Part shown: piece by piece, positions 41,397 to 51,900 of the stretch
How positions within the stretch are numbered: position 1 is the first letter of the stretch
Layout of the letters: every line of letters begins with the position of its first letter
Source: Camarhynchus parvulus
Lineage: Eukaryota > Chordata > Aves > Passeriformes > Thraupidae
DNA: 64,000 nt
Reading direction: 5' to 3'
NCBI RefSeq assembly: GCF_901933205.1
Contig: NC_044573.1
Location: 35,932,993 to 35,996,992 of the forward strand
Translations under genes and position numbers: made by a program
The notes under the pieces: model-generated
The model's database searches: none
Told to the model about the DNA's origin: nothing
Seen by the model: the letters and a program-made list of their open reading frames with translations, nothing else

Positions 41397-42827
41397 ACAT
41401 AACCATCCATGTATTAAAAAAATAATCTTTCTGATGAAGCCCCAGTCCCCTCTCCCAGGTCTCACTCCTGGCCTGAGCAGTCACTTCTTGGCTCACTTCA
41501 CACCACCTTGGACCCAGCTCTGCAACCCTACAAGCCAGTAGTAGGGTTTGGGCTGTGGGGAGTTTTGCCCCACTGCTTAGCCATCCATGCCCATGAGGAG
41601 GCACAGAAATCCCTGGTCCTAGGAGAGGGATTGCTGCACACCAGACCAGCACAGGCAGGAAGAGATCTTGTACAAAGGCTAAGTGACCTGACCATCTCCT
41701 GCCTCTCAGCCATGCTTTAGCCATGGTGGAGAAGGCAGTTTTGTGTCTGCTTCCTATGTTCATGCCAGGCTCACATCCACTGTGGGGAGTTCAGCCCTCG
41801 TTGTATCGAGAAATGCTGCAGTGACTGATCTGAGTTTATAGCCAGCTGCCTGCCTCAGAGTGAATGGGAGAGGAAAGGAGGACCTGGATGCTGTATTGCT
41901 CCTGAACCAGCCACAGCACAGCCTTGTCCATCTCCAGCTTCACCTATGAGGACATATGAGAAGGACCAGCTCAGGCCCAGAGGAGAGCAAATAGTGAGGC
42001 AGAAGTGCACACTGCAGAGGAAAAGGATCTTGGTCATATGTGGCCAGACCAGAAAGGACGGCTTAGTAAGTGAGAAAGAGAGACTCCTGAATTATCAGGA
42101 GGAAAGTATGGAACATGTCTGTAACCCCCAAGTCTGACAGCAAGAGGAGGGTGCATCAGCCAGGGCAGAAGAAGGGCATGAGACCTGCAATGATTTTTGA
42201 AGTCTCTTTGAACTGGCTCACAGAACCACAAGGCCAGGGAGCAAGGGTGTTTGCTCACTCCCTAGGGACATGGCATCTGAAATGACAGCCTCCAGAAACA
42301 GCCAGGAACTACCCCATACAGTACTGTGGCAGGGAGACCCATGCAGCCACAACTGTATAAAAGGCCCCAGAAGAAGCATCCCAACACCAGCAGAAACGAG
42401 GATAAATCCCCTTCCCGTAGTCACAGAGAGGAGTTACAAAGGGTCTGGCAGTATTTGGGCTTGCAGGAGGGCTGTGCCCTGCTCAGCACTACCTGTCCTG
42501 TTTCCGAGTGCTGGATTAGATGACAGCAGTGCCTGTGTGGCACGGGCTGCTGCAGGCAGCGCACCACTGCTCCCTGCAGGGCTGGCCCAACACAGCCCCG
42601 CCTTCAAATGCCATGGGTGCCAGCTGAGCCAGCCAGACAGGAAACAGCTCAGACCCAGGCAGGGCCATCACACCAGTGCTCAACACCCAGGGTTTTGTTG
42701 ACATATTTGCTGCCCGTGGGAGCCCTTCCCCGCTGCCCAGTGGGTGCCAGTGTGGCTCCGCAGGGCGCAGTTCAAGGGGTTTGCCAGCACGATGATCTGC
42801 CAGGGCCTGGTTCAGAGTCCTCGCAGC
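41397..42827 (-). other. DLK2: Probable DLK2 3' UTR
   Basis: Lies between the DLK2 stop codon and the candidate poly(A) signal. No ORF homology was found. Its extent depends on that signal being used. Confidence 0.45.
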
Positions 42828-43605
42828 TCACAGCTCTGTGGTCTTCCTTGGCTCAATCAAGATGGTGTTGAGCATGCCCACCTGACACTCCTGGTCTTGG
42901 AGCTTTCTTGCAGCCTGAGAAGGGCTTTGGCACCAGTTCGACCTTTGACGGCCCCTCTGCCAGTTCCTCAGCATTAGCAGGACAGTGATGAGGACCAACA
43001 CTGCTGTCAGCACCCCAAACACCAGCACTGTCACCAGCTGGGCTTCACTCAGCCCTGAGTCCCTTTGGGTCACCACCTCCTTCACAGAGATTTTCAACAA
43101 CCCTCCCCCCGGCTCCTTCTCACTGTGGTTGGCCACACGCCGCCCTGTGACCACAGTCCTGATGGGCTCTGGCTGTGTCACCCCTGGTGTCTCACTAGTG
43201 GTGCTTTTCACTCCTCCAGCATTCTCATGGTTTGCAGGGTGGTAGGGAGGAGACCAGGTGGGCTCAGGGACGGAGATCTCACAGGTCTTGCCAGTGAAAC
43301 GGTCAGGACACAAGCAGTCATAGTCATTGATGCGGTCATAGCACTTTGCCCCATTTTTGCACGGCTGGCTGGCGCAGTCGTTGATGTTGATGGTGCAGAA
43401 ACGCCCCTCAAAGCCCACCTGGCACTGGCAGGAGAAGCGGTTGACGCCGTCATGGCAGGTGGCCCCGTTGGCACAGGGGCGCATCAGGCAGTCGTCCACG
43501 TCGTGCTCACAGAGGGCCCCCACAAAGCCAGCCAGACACCGGCAGGTGAAGTTACTGGCAAAGCCATTTTCGTCTTGGCATTGCCCACCATTCTTACATG
43601 GAGAC
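42828..43605 (-). CDS. DLK2: DLK2 last exon: EGF 4-6, stalk, membrane helix, tail
   Basis: Acceptor CTCCACACAG|GTCTCC. Encodes [36 protein letters not shown] and [20 protein letters not shown] as the three C-terminal EGF repeats, then stalk, helix and tail, TGA at 42830-42828. Confidence 0.96.
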
Positions 43606-46600
43606 CTGTGTGGAGAGAGCAAGGATAGGTCATGGCCCTGGAGACCAAGCAGCTTCCCACACCCCAGGGAGGTAAACAGAGCTGCTTGCATGGTCAGTGT
43701 GTCCAGCTCTCTCCGTGGGGGCAGCTATCTCTAGGAGAAGACTGGCTGAGAGTTTCTATGTCCTTGAGAGAGAGGCCGTGGGACCTCCTCAAAGGCTGTG
43801 GCTGTGCACCCACCACGGAAGGTCTTCAGCCAAATGACCTGAAAAGGAAACATGCCCTCCTGATGCTCCCCAAAGGCATCATGGATGTTAGCTCACCATG
43901 CCTACAGCAGTTTGGCTGCCTGGGAGATAGGATGTCCCAGGCATGATGAACAGATTCCTGTCCTCCTACAGCAGGGACAGGAATCTGTTCAGATTGCAAC
44001 AAAGCCCTTACCCTGGTGGGACCATGCACTGCACACTGCTAAACCAAAGCCGAAGGTGATTTTGGCTTGACTCCATTATTGTATGGAAATTCACAGGTAA
44101 CGAGCCAAGCTGGGCCTCCACTTGGCAGTGTGTGACCCAAAGTTAATGGTGTCTGTAATCTCACTGCAGTGTCTCACCCTGCCTTCTCACATGGCCCTGT
44201 CTTCATCTCACAGTCCTTCCCGTGGAAACCTTCTGGACACAGGCAGGAATACTCCCCATCTCGATCATAGATGCACTGTGCTCCGTTCTGGCAGGGGGAC
44301 TGGTGTTCACAGATGTGTATGTCTGAGGGGAAAAAAAATGGTGTGAATTAGGGAGACAAGAGGGTTGATGTGGCCAACTCAGTGCAAACACAACCCACCA
44401 ACCCCCCTGGGGATGGAGAAATGGCAGGAGCTTCTCTCTTCTTCACTCCAATAGGCACATGCAGCAGCAGAAGTGCAGTGCCTGTGTGGTTGTGAAGATG
44501 CAGTGCATGCCAACTGTCTGACCAGTGGAGACCCCCTGGTACAGACAAGTCCCTGGGGATGGAGAAGGGGAGTCCCCCAGCCACCTGCTGAAGGCAGGAA
44601 GCCTTGGCAAAAGCAGGGGATGCTGCTTGGAGTCCTGATGCAGCACGGGAAATGCAATGAGTTCATCTGCTCCGTTTCCTGAGGCTGGCTAACATTATGC
44701 CAACTCTTGCCATACAGCCAGGGAACAAGTGTCAGCAGTCTGACCTCTCTTGCAGGAAGGGAATGGTCCCAGCTGTGGCTGCCAGGCAACATCCCATCTC
44801 CCAGGCAGCCAAAATGGCATCACCCAGGTGGCTTCTGGCTACACTGGATGACATGACCATGAGGGTGTGCTGGGCACCAGAGGCAGGGATGTCGAGCCCG
44901 CAACTCACCTTTGTCACAGAACTTGCCAGCCCAGCCAGAGTGACAGATGCACTGCCAAGGCTGGTGGCACGTGCCGTGAAGACAGCCCGGCATACGCACG
45001 CACTCCTCGCAGTACTCCCCCTCCCAGCCTGGATCGCACCTGCAGGAGGACAGGGCAAAGCACCATAATCAAATCAAATCAAATTAAATCACCAAATCAG
45101 ATCCAAGCAGGGGCTGCACAAAAGCTGTCTGTGTGCTGTGCAGGGCTCCTACAGATACAGCAGTCCTTGGAAACCCTCCCAAAGGCCCCATGGACTGCCT
45201 AGCTCCCTCCTCCAGAGGTAAGTACTGGCATCTCATCTGCCCAAAGAAGCAAGCAGACGACACCCCCTGCAGCCAGGGAGGGTGAGTGGCCAGCAGCAGA
45301 GCTCAGCAGCTTCACCTTCACTGCCCACATCCCTCTGCTCTCCTCCAACCAGCCACTCTGTATACAACCCCTGCTCAGGAATTCCTGTGCCTCCCACAGC
45401 AGGCAGCCACTCTGACAGGCAGAGAGGAGCCCATTCATAACTCTGAGCTTCCTGAGGGAAAGGGACAAGAGGCTGCTGAGGTGTGTGTGTGTTTCACTGC
45501 TCCTCTCTGCATTATAATGTGTATCGTTTTTTGTCTGGGGTGCGCTGTAAGCCAGCTGTGAAACCTTGCTTGCTGTGGCTGGTGCACAGAACAGACTCCT
45601 CAAGCCAGCTCTCAGGGGCAGCACAATGGGAGAACCTGCAGCACACAAGGAGCCTTCTGGCCCCAGAAGAGCAGGGCAGTGGCAATGCCTAAGTAAAGCC
45701 AAGCTGCATTGCTCCCGTGGCAGGCATGCCTCAGACCTGCCAGCTCCAAGGCAGAAAGCAAGTGATAACAAGATGAGAGCTGAGAGGAGGTGGCACCAAG
45801 CCACAACAAAAGATACACTCAAACCAGCACAAAATTAAACCCAACAAAAACAACACAGTTTCTAGAGTAAGGAAGGGGGGTTCATTTTCATGGCTGGGGC
45901 TCATTTCAGCACAATGTGTGGTGACTGCAGTTTTTTTGGGCTGGCCCACAGGTGCACTTTCAAACCTGGGATGGCTGTTGTCACCTGTATGTAGTTACAA
46001 AGAGATAAGGAGTGAGAAAAATGGTCAAAAAATTTTATATATATATATATACACATATATTAGTTAGAGGCTTTACTATGGGACTGGAGGTGATACCATG
46101 TGCCTTGTATAGTCTGGGGAAATACATTCATACCTAGACAGCCCTGAGCAGAGGGATGTGGATACACCTACCCCCCAGTACCTGCAAGGAGCAGGTGCTA
46201 TCAACTCTTCCACTTCTCCAAAAGGGAGCTGGCCAACCTAAAAATTGCCAGGAAGGGGGCCAGGTAAGCAGCTAAGCCTCCCTGAGTTTGAGGTGATTTT
46301 GAGGTACTGCCAAGCCACAAAGTTCAGCAAATGCTCTGGAGGCCTGAAATCAGCAGCAGGAACTCACGTGCAGAAAAGTCTGCAGCTGGGACACTTGCCA
46401 CATGGTGACATGTGGCCTTTCTCAGTGGGGCTTTGCAGCACCCTGCTCCCCCAGGCAGCCACAGCTGCTGAAGGGGCTCAGGGAGGAGCTCTGCAGCTGC
46501 AAACAGGGGCCCAGCCAAACCAGAGCTGGACACTCCCCAGCGCAGCAGTCAGCAAGAACAAGTGGCCCAGGTGTGGTGTGACACCGGGGGCTGTCCTGTG

Positions 46601-49163
46601 AAAGGGGACTGACCATGCCCTGGCAAGAACAGGGTGGCATTGGGCAGTCTGTCCCCTTGCAGCCACAGGTGTCCCAGCCAGCCCAAAGCCAGCCTTTGCC
46701 TCCTGGTGCTGCCTTATAGAGCGGGGGCTGCAGATGGCCCTGCAGTGGGACAACAGTGGGCTGTCTGTGGCAGCCCAGAGCACTTGTATGGGTGCTTCCC
46801 AGGCTGAAGTGCAGGGTCAGGCTCTGAGCTTTGATCCTGCAGGATCTGGGCACCAGCTGGAGCTGGGATGCCAAGTACTACATATGCACTTCTGCTGCTG
46901 TAGCTCACAGCTTGCTGGTAAAACCTTTATGAAAAACATCCAGAGATCCCCACCACAGCTCAGGCTTCTGAGAGGGGACCCCTGAACCCCTCAGTTATAT
47001 GCATGGCTGGAAGCCTTCTCTTCCATGCCCCAGGGAGAACACCTCCATCTCAGTCAGTGAGGGGGCCAAGCAAGCTGGCCAACCCTCATGCCTGCTCTGC
47101 TGCCTGATGACTTTCCCTCATCATATCTGAGCCTAAAGGCTGCTCCCCATCACCCAGGCACAGCCAGGGTGTCCTAGGCTTCCCTCTAGACAGAAAGGGT
47201 TCAGCAGAATAACAGTGCTCAGTGTGTGATGGTGGGCAGGGAAACACTGGAGCAAAGGCTAGAGGGACCCAGCAAGAGTCAGAGGTGTCAACACCTCTCA
47301 CTCTAGAGTGTGTCAGGTAAGAAGAGAGCAGAGACATCAGTTCCACGTATGGGTGAGTGGAGGAGGAGGTGCTTCAGCTCTGGGCAGGGGTGTAGGCACC
47401 AGGGACACGGTGTCAAGGGGGAGCAGTCACAGTCAGGAACAGCAGAGAGCCAGACAAGCCATACCTGCACTTCCCATCCTGGTCACAGCAGCCGTGGGCG
47501 AGATTGCAGCGCTCACTGCAGTCATCCCCTACAAGACAAAAGACATATGGACTTGGGCTAAGCAGAGACTATAGATGATTCCAGATCTGCCCGTGGCCCT
47601 GGGTGTTTCCTTAAGTGCTCGGCCTACCTGTCCCCAGAACTGTAAGGTGGGGGACCTTCCTTTCACTCACTGGATGCCACACAAGAAATGAAGATTTCAC
47701 TGTCCACTGTCAATAATACTGTCTTTATTGGAAATGGGGCTCTGCTTCAAAACTACCCAATCTCTGGTCATCTTTCCCACCTTTTCTCTGCTGCCTCCCT
47801 TAGGTTTTGGGCCCTTCTGGGCAAGAGCTGGAGTTGCCCGTGCATTAACACAACCTGTGTAATAGGGACTGACCCACCCGGGACCTTGGTCCCACAGTCT
47901 TGCAGCAAGTATGGTGGGAAAGCTCAGGGCCAAGTACTGCAAGGGGCACAAAGGGGCCAAGGATGGAAATGGAAGGAATGGCTCTTCTTTACCTCCCAGC
48001 ATGTCGCTGTCTCGAAGGGCAGCTATTTGCACAGAGTGGTTTGACAGGGGCTCCTGGCCTCTTCTGGGACCTGGTTGCCAGCACTCCCCTTCCAGCACAG
48101 GGAAGCAGGACTTGGCCTCACATGGGGCCAGGTATCCAGTTCTGTTTATTTATTTAAAAGCCACAGAAACTGTAACTGAGCTGTGGCCTCGCTGTGCCAC
48201 TTCTCATCCTCTCCTTTGTGCCAGGTGTTCCCTTTCATCTCCACCTTCCCCTCTTCCCCATCACTTGCTTGCATCTTAGCTCCACAGAGGAGCTGGTTCG
48301 CTCTGGCTCCATGAGCAGCAGAACTAGAGCAGATGTCAAGAAGCAGGGGGTTTCCCCAGAAGTCTTGTACAAATCTTGTGCAAGCCAGGCCCAGGAGGTG
48401 AATGTCCTTACCTGAGCCCCTCCATCCTGGACTGAAACAGATTAAAGCCCCCATGCCTCGAGATGCAGTCAGGCTTTTCCAAGCAGCATTTTGTGCTGCC
48501 TGGGAAAATGAGCAGGGGAAGAAATCCCCTGTGCATGCAATTTTGCTGCAGTGAGGCAGCAGGTCCCACTGCACACAGTCAGAGCCTCCTAAAACAAGTC
48601 ACTATAGAGCTGGAGCAGCATCCTGGGACTGCTCAGCCCCAAGCCTGGGTATTGCCACCTTTCCTATTTGTAACCATCTCTCCTGACACATGGCTTTGGG
48701 AATTCACTGCTTATCTAGAGCAGGGATAGAGCAAACTAATCTTTGGGAAAGGATTTTGTCTCACTGGACCCAGGGTTGGCTGTTCACTTTTGGGACCTTC
48801 TTTCCCCTGAGCAAGCTCATAGGGTGAATGGGTTCCCAAACCAAACTGAGACAGAGCAGCAGGGATGTCTCTGTCAGTCTGCTCCGGCACTGCCACCGCT
48901 GTGGGCAAGAGTTTCTAAGGTGCCTCCAGTGTCACACCCCAGGTGATTTAATGACCAGGTAGCATTTTCTGCTTTTCCAAGTCAGACCATCTCGATTTTG
49001 CATAGAAAACTGAGGAGCCTTCAGCAATGCCAAGGACAGGTTTGGAAAGAGGGATATGAAAGAGAGGGACCCATGTGTACAGAAACTCACCTTGCACAAG
49101 CTGGTGATGGGCCAAGAGGATCCAAATCAAGGACATGAGCTGGAGACAGAAGCTCCTGAGCAT
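42828..49163 (-). CDS. DLK2: DLK2, delta-like non-canonical Notch ligand 2
   Basis: Five coding exons (49163-49091, 47528-47465, 45039-44909, 44322-44178, 43605-42828) join in phase to give 396 aa (human 383). Layout: signal peptide (about 1-24), six EGF-like repeats with normal cysteine spacing (about 28-246), a Ser/Thr/Pro-rich stalk, a single membrane helix [20 protein letters not shown] (from about 328) and a short cytoplasmic tail with DQECQV and a KTTEL end, as in human. There is no DSL domain, the mark of DLK1/DLK2. DLK proteins sit on the cell surface, modulate Notch signalling and affect adipocyte differentiation. Candidate N-glycosylation sites are NFT (about 156) and NHS (about 297). 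No frame lesion was seen. It is transcribed toward ABCC10, as in mammals. Confidence 0.96.
43606..44177 (-). other. DLK2: DLK2 intron 5, with an inverted repeat
   Basis: Contains the perfect hairpin at 43948-43990, listed separately. Otherwise nothing recognised. Confidence 0.85.
43948..43990. repeat. Perfect inverted repeat (16-bp arms, 11-base loop)
   Basis: GAACAGATTCCTGTCC at 43948-43963 is exactly complementary to GGACAGGAATCTGTTC at 43975-43990. Pairing does not extend outward. It is too short for a typical animal pre-miRNA and has no flanking duplication. Confidence 0.85.
44178..44322 (-). CDS. DLK2: DLK2 exon 5 (EGF 3)
   Basis: Acceptor CCCCTCAG|ACATAC, donor GCAGG|GTGAGA. Encodes [20 protein letters not shown] and [17 protein letters not shown], an EGF repeat matching human DLK2. 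Confidence 0.94.
44323..44908 (-). other. DLK2: DLK2 intron 4
   Basis: Nothing recognised. Confidence 0.85.
44909..45039 (-). CDS. DLK2: DLK2 exon 4 (EGF 1 end, EGF 2)
   Basis: Acceptor CTCCTGCAG|GTGCGA, donor GACAAAG|GTGAGT. Encodes [20 protein letters not shown] and [20 protein letters not shown], nearly identical to mammalian DLK1/2. Confidence 0.95.
45067..45097. repeat. (AAATC)n microsatellite
   Basis: AATC/AAATC units with slight decay in DLK2 intron 3. Confidence 0.75.
46035..46060. repeat. (TA)n microsatellite
   Basis: TTATATATATATATATACACATATAT-type run; only the core is simple. Confidence 0.8.
47465..47528 (-). CDS. DLK2: DLK2 exon 3 (EGF 1 start)
   Basis: Acceptor GTCTTGTAG|GGGATG, donor TGCAG|GTATGG; 64 bp. 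Encodes [20 protein letters not shown], matching the start of the DLK2 extracellular domain. Confidence 0.93.
47529..49090 (-). other. DLK2: DLK2 intron 2 (1.6 kb)
   Basis: No repeat or gene recognised. Confidence 0.82.
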
Positions 49164-49192
49164 GGTCAGTGTGGCCCCACCGAGATGAACAC
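49091..49192 (-). CDS. DLK2: DLK2 exon 2: leader end, start codon, signal peptide
   Basis: Acceptor TCTCTGTAG|GTGTTC, donor CAAG|GTGAGT. ATG at 49163-49161 has A at -3. Encodes [10 protein letters not shown] and [14 protein letters not shown], a signal peptide. Bases 49192-49164 are leader. The frame is open upstream but not after splicing. Confidence 0.85.
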
Positions 49193-51315
49193 CTACAGAG
49201 AGAAAAAGAGCAAGCTCAGCAAAATCCCTTGGCTGACACCACAGCTCCTCTCTACTGCCTGGGAGTTTGAGTTGAAACATCCAGTTTTACACAGCCTGGT
49301 CACCACACTCCCCTCTGCTTCATCCAGACTCCTCCCTCTAAGTCAGCATTGGGGCACTAAGAATTAAAAAGCTTTTGAAAATGTGTGTACAGGAGAACTT
49401 AGAGTGCAGACTCAATCCTGAGTGTGTAATAGTTCAGGCTGTTACAGCACATCTTGGAGCATCTGCCCCTGGTAGCTGCTGTCAGGATATCAGAAACCCA
49501 GAAACACCCACCCAGCTGTGGGGAGCTTCATCTTCCCTCCCTAGATCTGGGATGCTTCAGCTTCGTGTTAAATAAGGTCCCCCTGTGCACATTTGCATGA
49601 ATAGATGGGCAGAGTGTTCTTCACAGTGCCCGGGCTGCCTTTCAAACCCTGCAGCAGAGCAGGGAGTCCAATGGATCTAGCAGAGAAGCAGGCACAAAAG
49701 AGCAGCCCTCTTTCACTGTCCAAGCAAGAGAGTGCAGCAAGAGGCATAGAGCTGGTGTGCAGCCCCAGGCAGGAAATGTGAACACACACCTCTCACTAGG
49801 TGCAGTCCTTTTCCTCGGCTGTCCTGCAGAGAGCCCTGTCAGCCCAAGGTTCCTGCACCCATCTATTTTCCGACCGCCTCCTGCCCTCTTGAAGTAGCAT
49901 TAAATACTTTCCAAAAATGCTTCATTCCCTCCCAGCCTTCTGGGGTTGTTAAGGGCAGGAAATTCGAGGGTGATATCATAAATATATTACTGTAATGAGA
50001 TGGGAGGGGTTAAACAGTTCTGTTAAGAGAATGGTGAAGGTATGGAGCAGGCTCTACCCAGCTGCGTGGGTGTGATGAACAGGGGCCATTCCACTTTCAG
50101 CTTGACTCTCCAGCTCTGGAAGGTTATGTTTGGTCCATAGTTGTGTGAGAGACTTCTAAGATGGGGACATAAGTCCTCCCACTCACATGTACACATGCAT
50201 TGCAGGAAGAGGGGAGGATTTTGGGGTCCCTGCTAAGAGCTTCACCTCCCTGGACCGGACAAAATAGCTCATAAAAGCAATGATGTTGCTTGAAGCATCT
50301 CTTCAGCAAACAAACCACCACCAATGAAGGATGCAGCATTTTCAGAGGGGCTACAGGATGTTACTGCCACTGCCCCAGCCAAATCCCACCAAGAATTCCT
50401 GCATCCTCCCTCCCCACAGTCCCTTTGACAACATGCATGCATGACCCTCCTTTGCCTCCTGCTCCTAAATACTGGGCAGTAGCAAACAGCTGCTGCATTT
50501 CAGGAGAGGGTGAAGCAATTGCTATGAAACTTATAAAATAATTTAGGGCTGAAGAGTGGTATCATGTTCCTTCAGGGCTGTGAGGAGCACAAGCTCCGAT
50601 CATATGCCATTGCAAAGGCTGATTTTCCCCCACAGCTCCCCACTCGAGGCGCAGCCTCTCAGGCCTCCTGACCTAGTCACCCCGTGGGTGCTGCTCCCGG
50701 CAGAACCCCCGGGGTCGATCCGGACCCCGGCATCCTGGTTGGCAGCTGGTGCCCGGGAGAGGTGTGAGCAGCTCGTACCTGGGCAGGCCTGGCTTTGGGT
50801 CACACGGACACGGGCGAGGGAGCTCCCTCCGACCCACCCGTCCACCTCTGCCCGGCCGGGCTGGGGGCTACCAGACCTCCGGGTGCTGCGAGGACGATCC
50901 CCGAGTCTATTAACCTCCCTTTCGAGGGTACCAGGGACCTCTGTGCGCTTGGGGACTACCAGGTACATCCCCAGGACGCGGGCTCTCAGGCACTGCTCCA
51001 ATCTGAAGGCTACCGGGACCTCTCCGGGCTGGAGTCCGGGGGCAGGGTTGGGAGCCCGGGGGATGCCGCGCCGCTGCGGCTCGCCGCGCCTGTCCCCCGC
51101 CCCCCCCCCCGGGGCTTCGGGACCACCCCAAGCCCAGTGCCGCCCGGAGGGGCACGGCCACGGGGGGTTCGCCTTTCCCCCAGCCCCACCCCACCCCAGG
51201 GCTGCCCCCGAGGGACCCTCCGCGGAGCCCCGCCGGTGCCCCTGCGGCCGGGGCGGCGGCGGGGAAAGGGGACCCGGCGGGGCTGGGGCGCTGCGGCTCC
51301 CCGGCCCCTGCTCAC
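49193..51315 (-). other. DLK2: DLK2 intron 1 (inferred)
   Basis: Runs from the leader-exon donor to exon 2. The proximal part is in the CpG island; the rest holds no recognised gene. Confidence 0.5.
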
Positions 51316-51900
51316 CTCGGCGTCGCGGCGGCTCGTGGGGCTATCGCGGGGCGCGGCGGCGGGGGCGGCCATGCCCGGTGCGGCGGCGGCGGGGCTGGAG
51401 GCGCGGGGCTGCGGAGGGAGCTGCCGCCGCGTGTGCCGCGCCGCTCCGCCCGCCGCCGCCGCCGCCGCCGCCGTGCAGCCCCGGCCGCCTGCCAGCGGCT
51501 GCGTGTGCCTGCACATCCCCGCTCCCCTCCCCGGGACATCCCGCCTCCCGCCGCCCCAAACCGCAGGCAGCCCCCGGCCCGGCCCGGCCCGCCCTGCCCG
51601 CTCACCCCTGCCCGCTCACCCCTGCCCTGCTCCCGCCGCCGGGGCCGGGGGGACCCCGGCACGGCCCCGCCTGCCCCCACCGCCCCGGGGGAGCCGCGGC
51701 TGCGAGGGCTCAGCGGCCCCGGCCCCAGCAGCGATCGCAGAGCGCGGAGAGGTGCCCGGGCTGGCGATCCCCGCAGGGGCGCGCCCTCGCTGGGATACCC
51801 CCGGCCGGGGCTCGGGGGCTGCAGCGCTCGCCGCCCTCGCCTGGGCAGGGGCGCGGTCCCGCGGGGCACGGAGCCTCTCAGCCTGGCGCCCCTCTCGGAA
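50640..51900 (-). promoter_or_regulatory. DLK2: CpG-island promoter of DLK2
   Basis: About 1.2 kb of CpG-dense DNA with long C/G runs (for example a C-run at 51094-51110) and (CCG)n around 51440-51475. It is the only CpG island upstream of the DLK2 start codon. GC-rich open frames across it, up to 499 codons, are compositional artefacts. Confidence 0.75.
51316..51480 (-). other. DLK2: Probable DLK2 non-coding exon 1 (5' end uncertain)
   Basis: In the DLK2 CpG island a strong donor, GCCGAG|GTGAGC, lies after 51316 on the minus strand and fits the acceptor of exon 2. The right boundary is a guess. Confidence 0.45.

Larger units (their letters stand above)
45040..47464 (-). other. DLK2: DLK2 intron 3 (2.4 kb)
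   Basis: Holds a CAAAT-type microsatellite at 45067-45097 and a (TA)n run at 46035-46060. No gene recognised. Confidence 0.82.
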
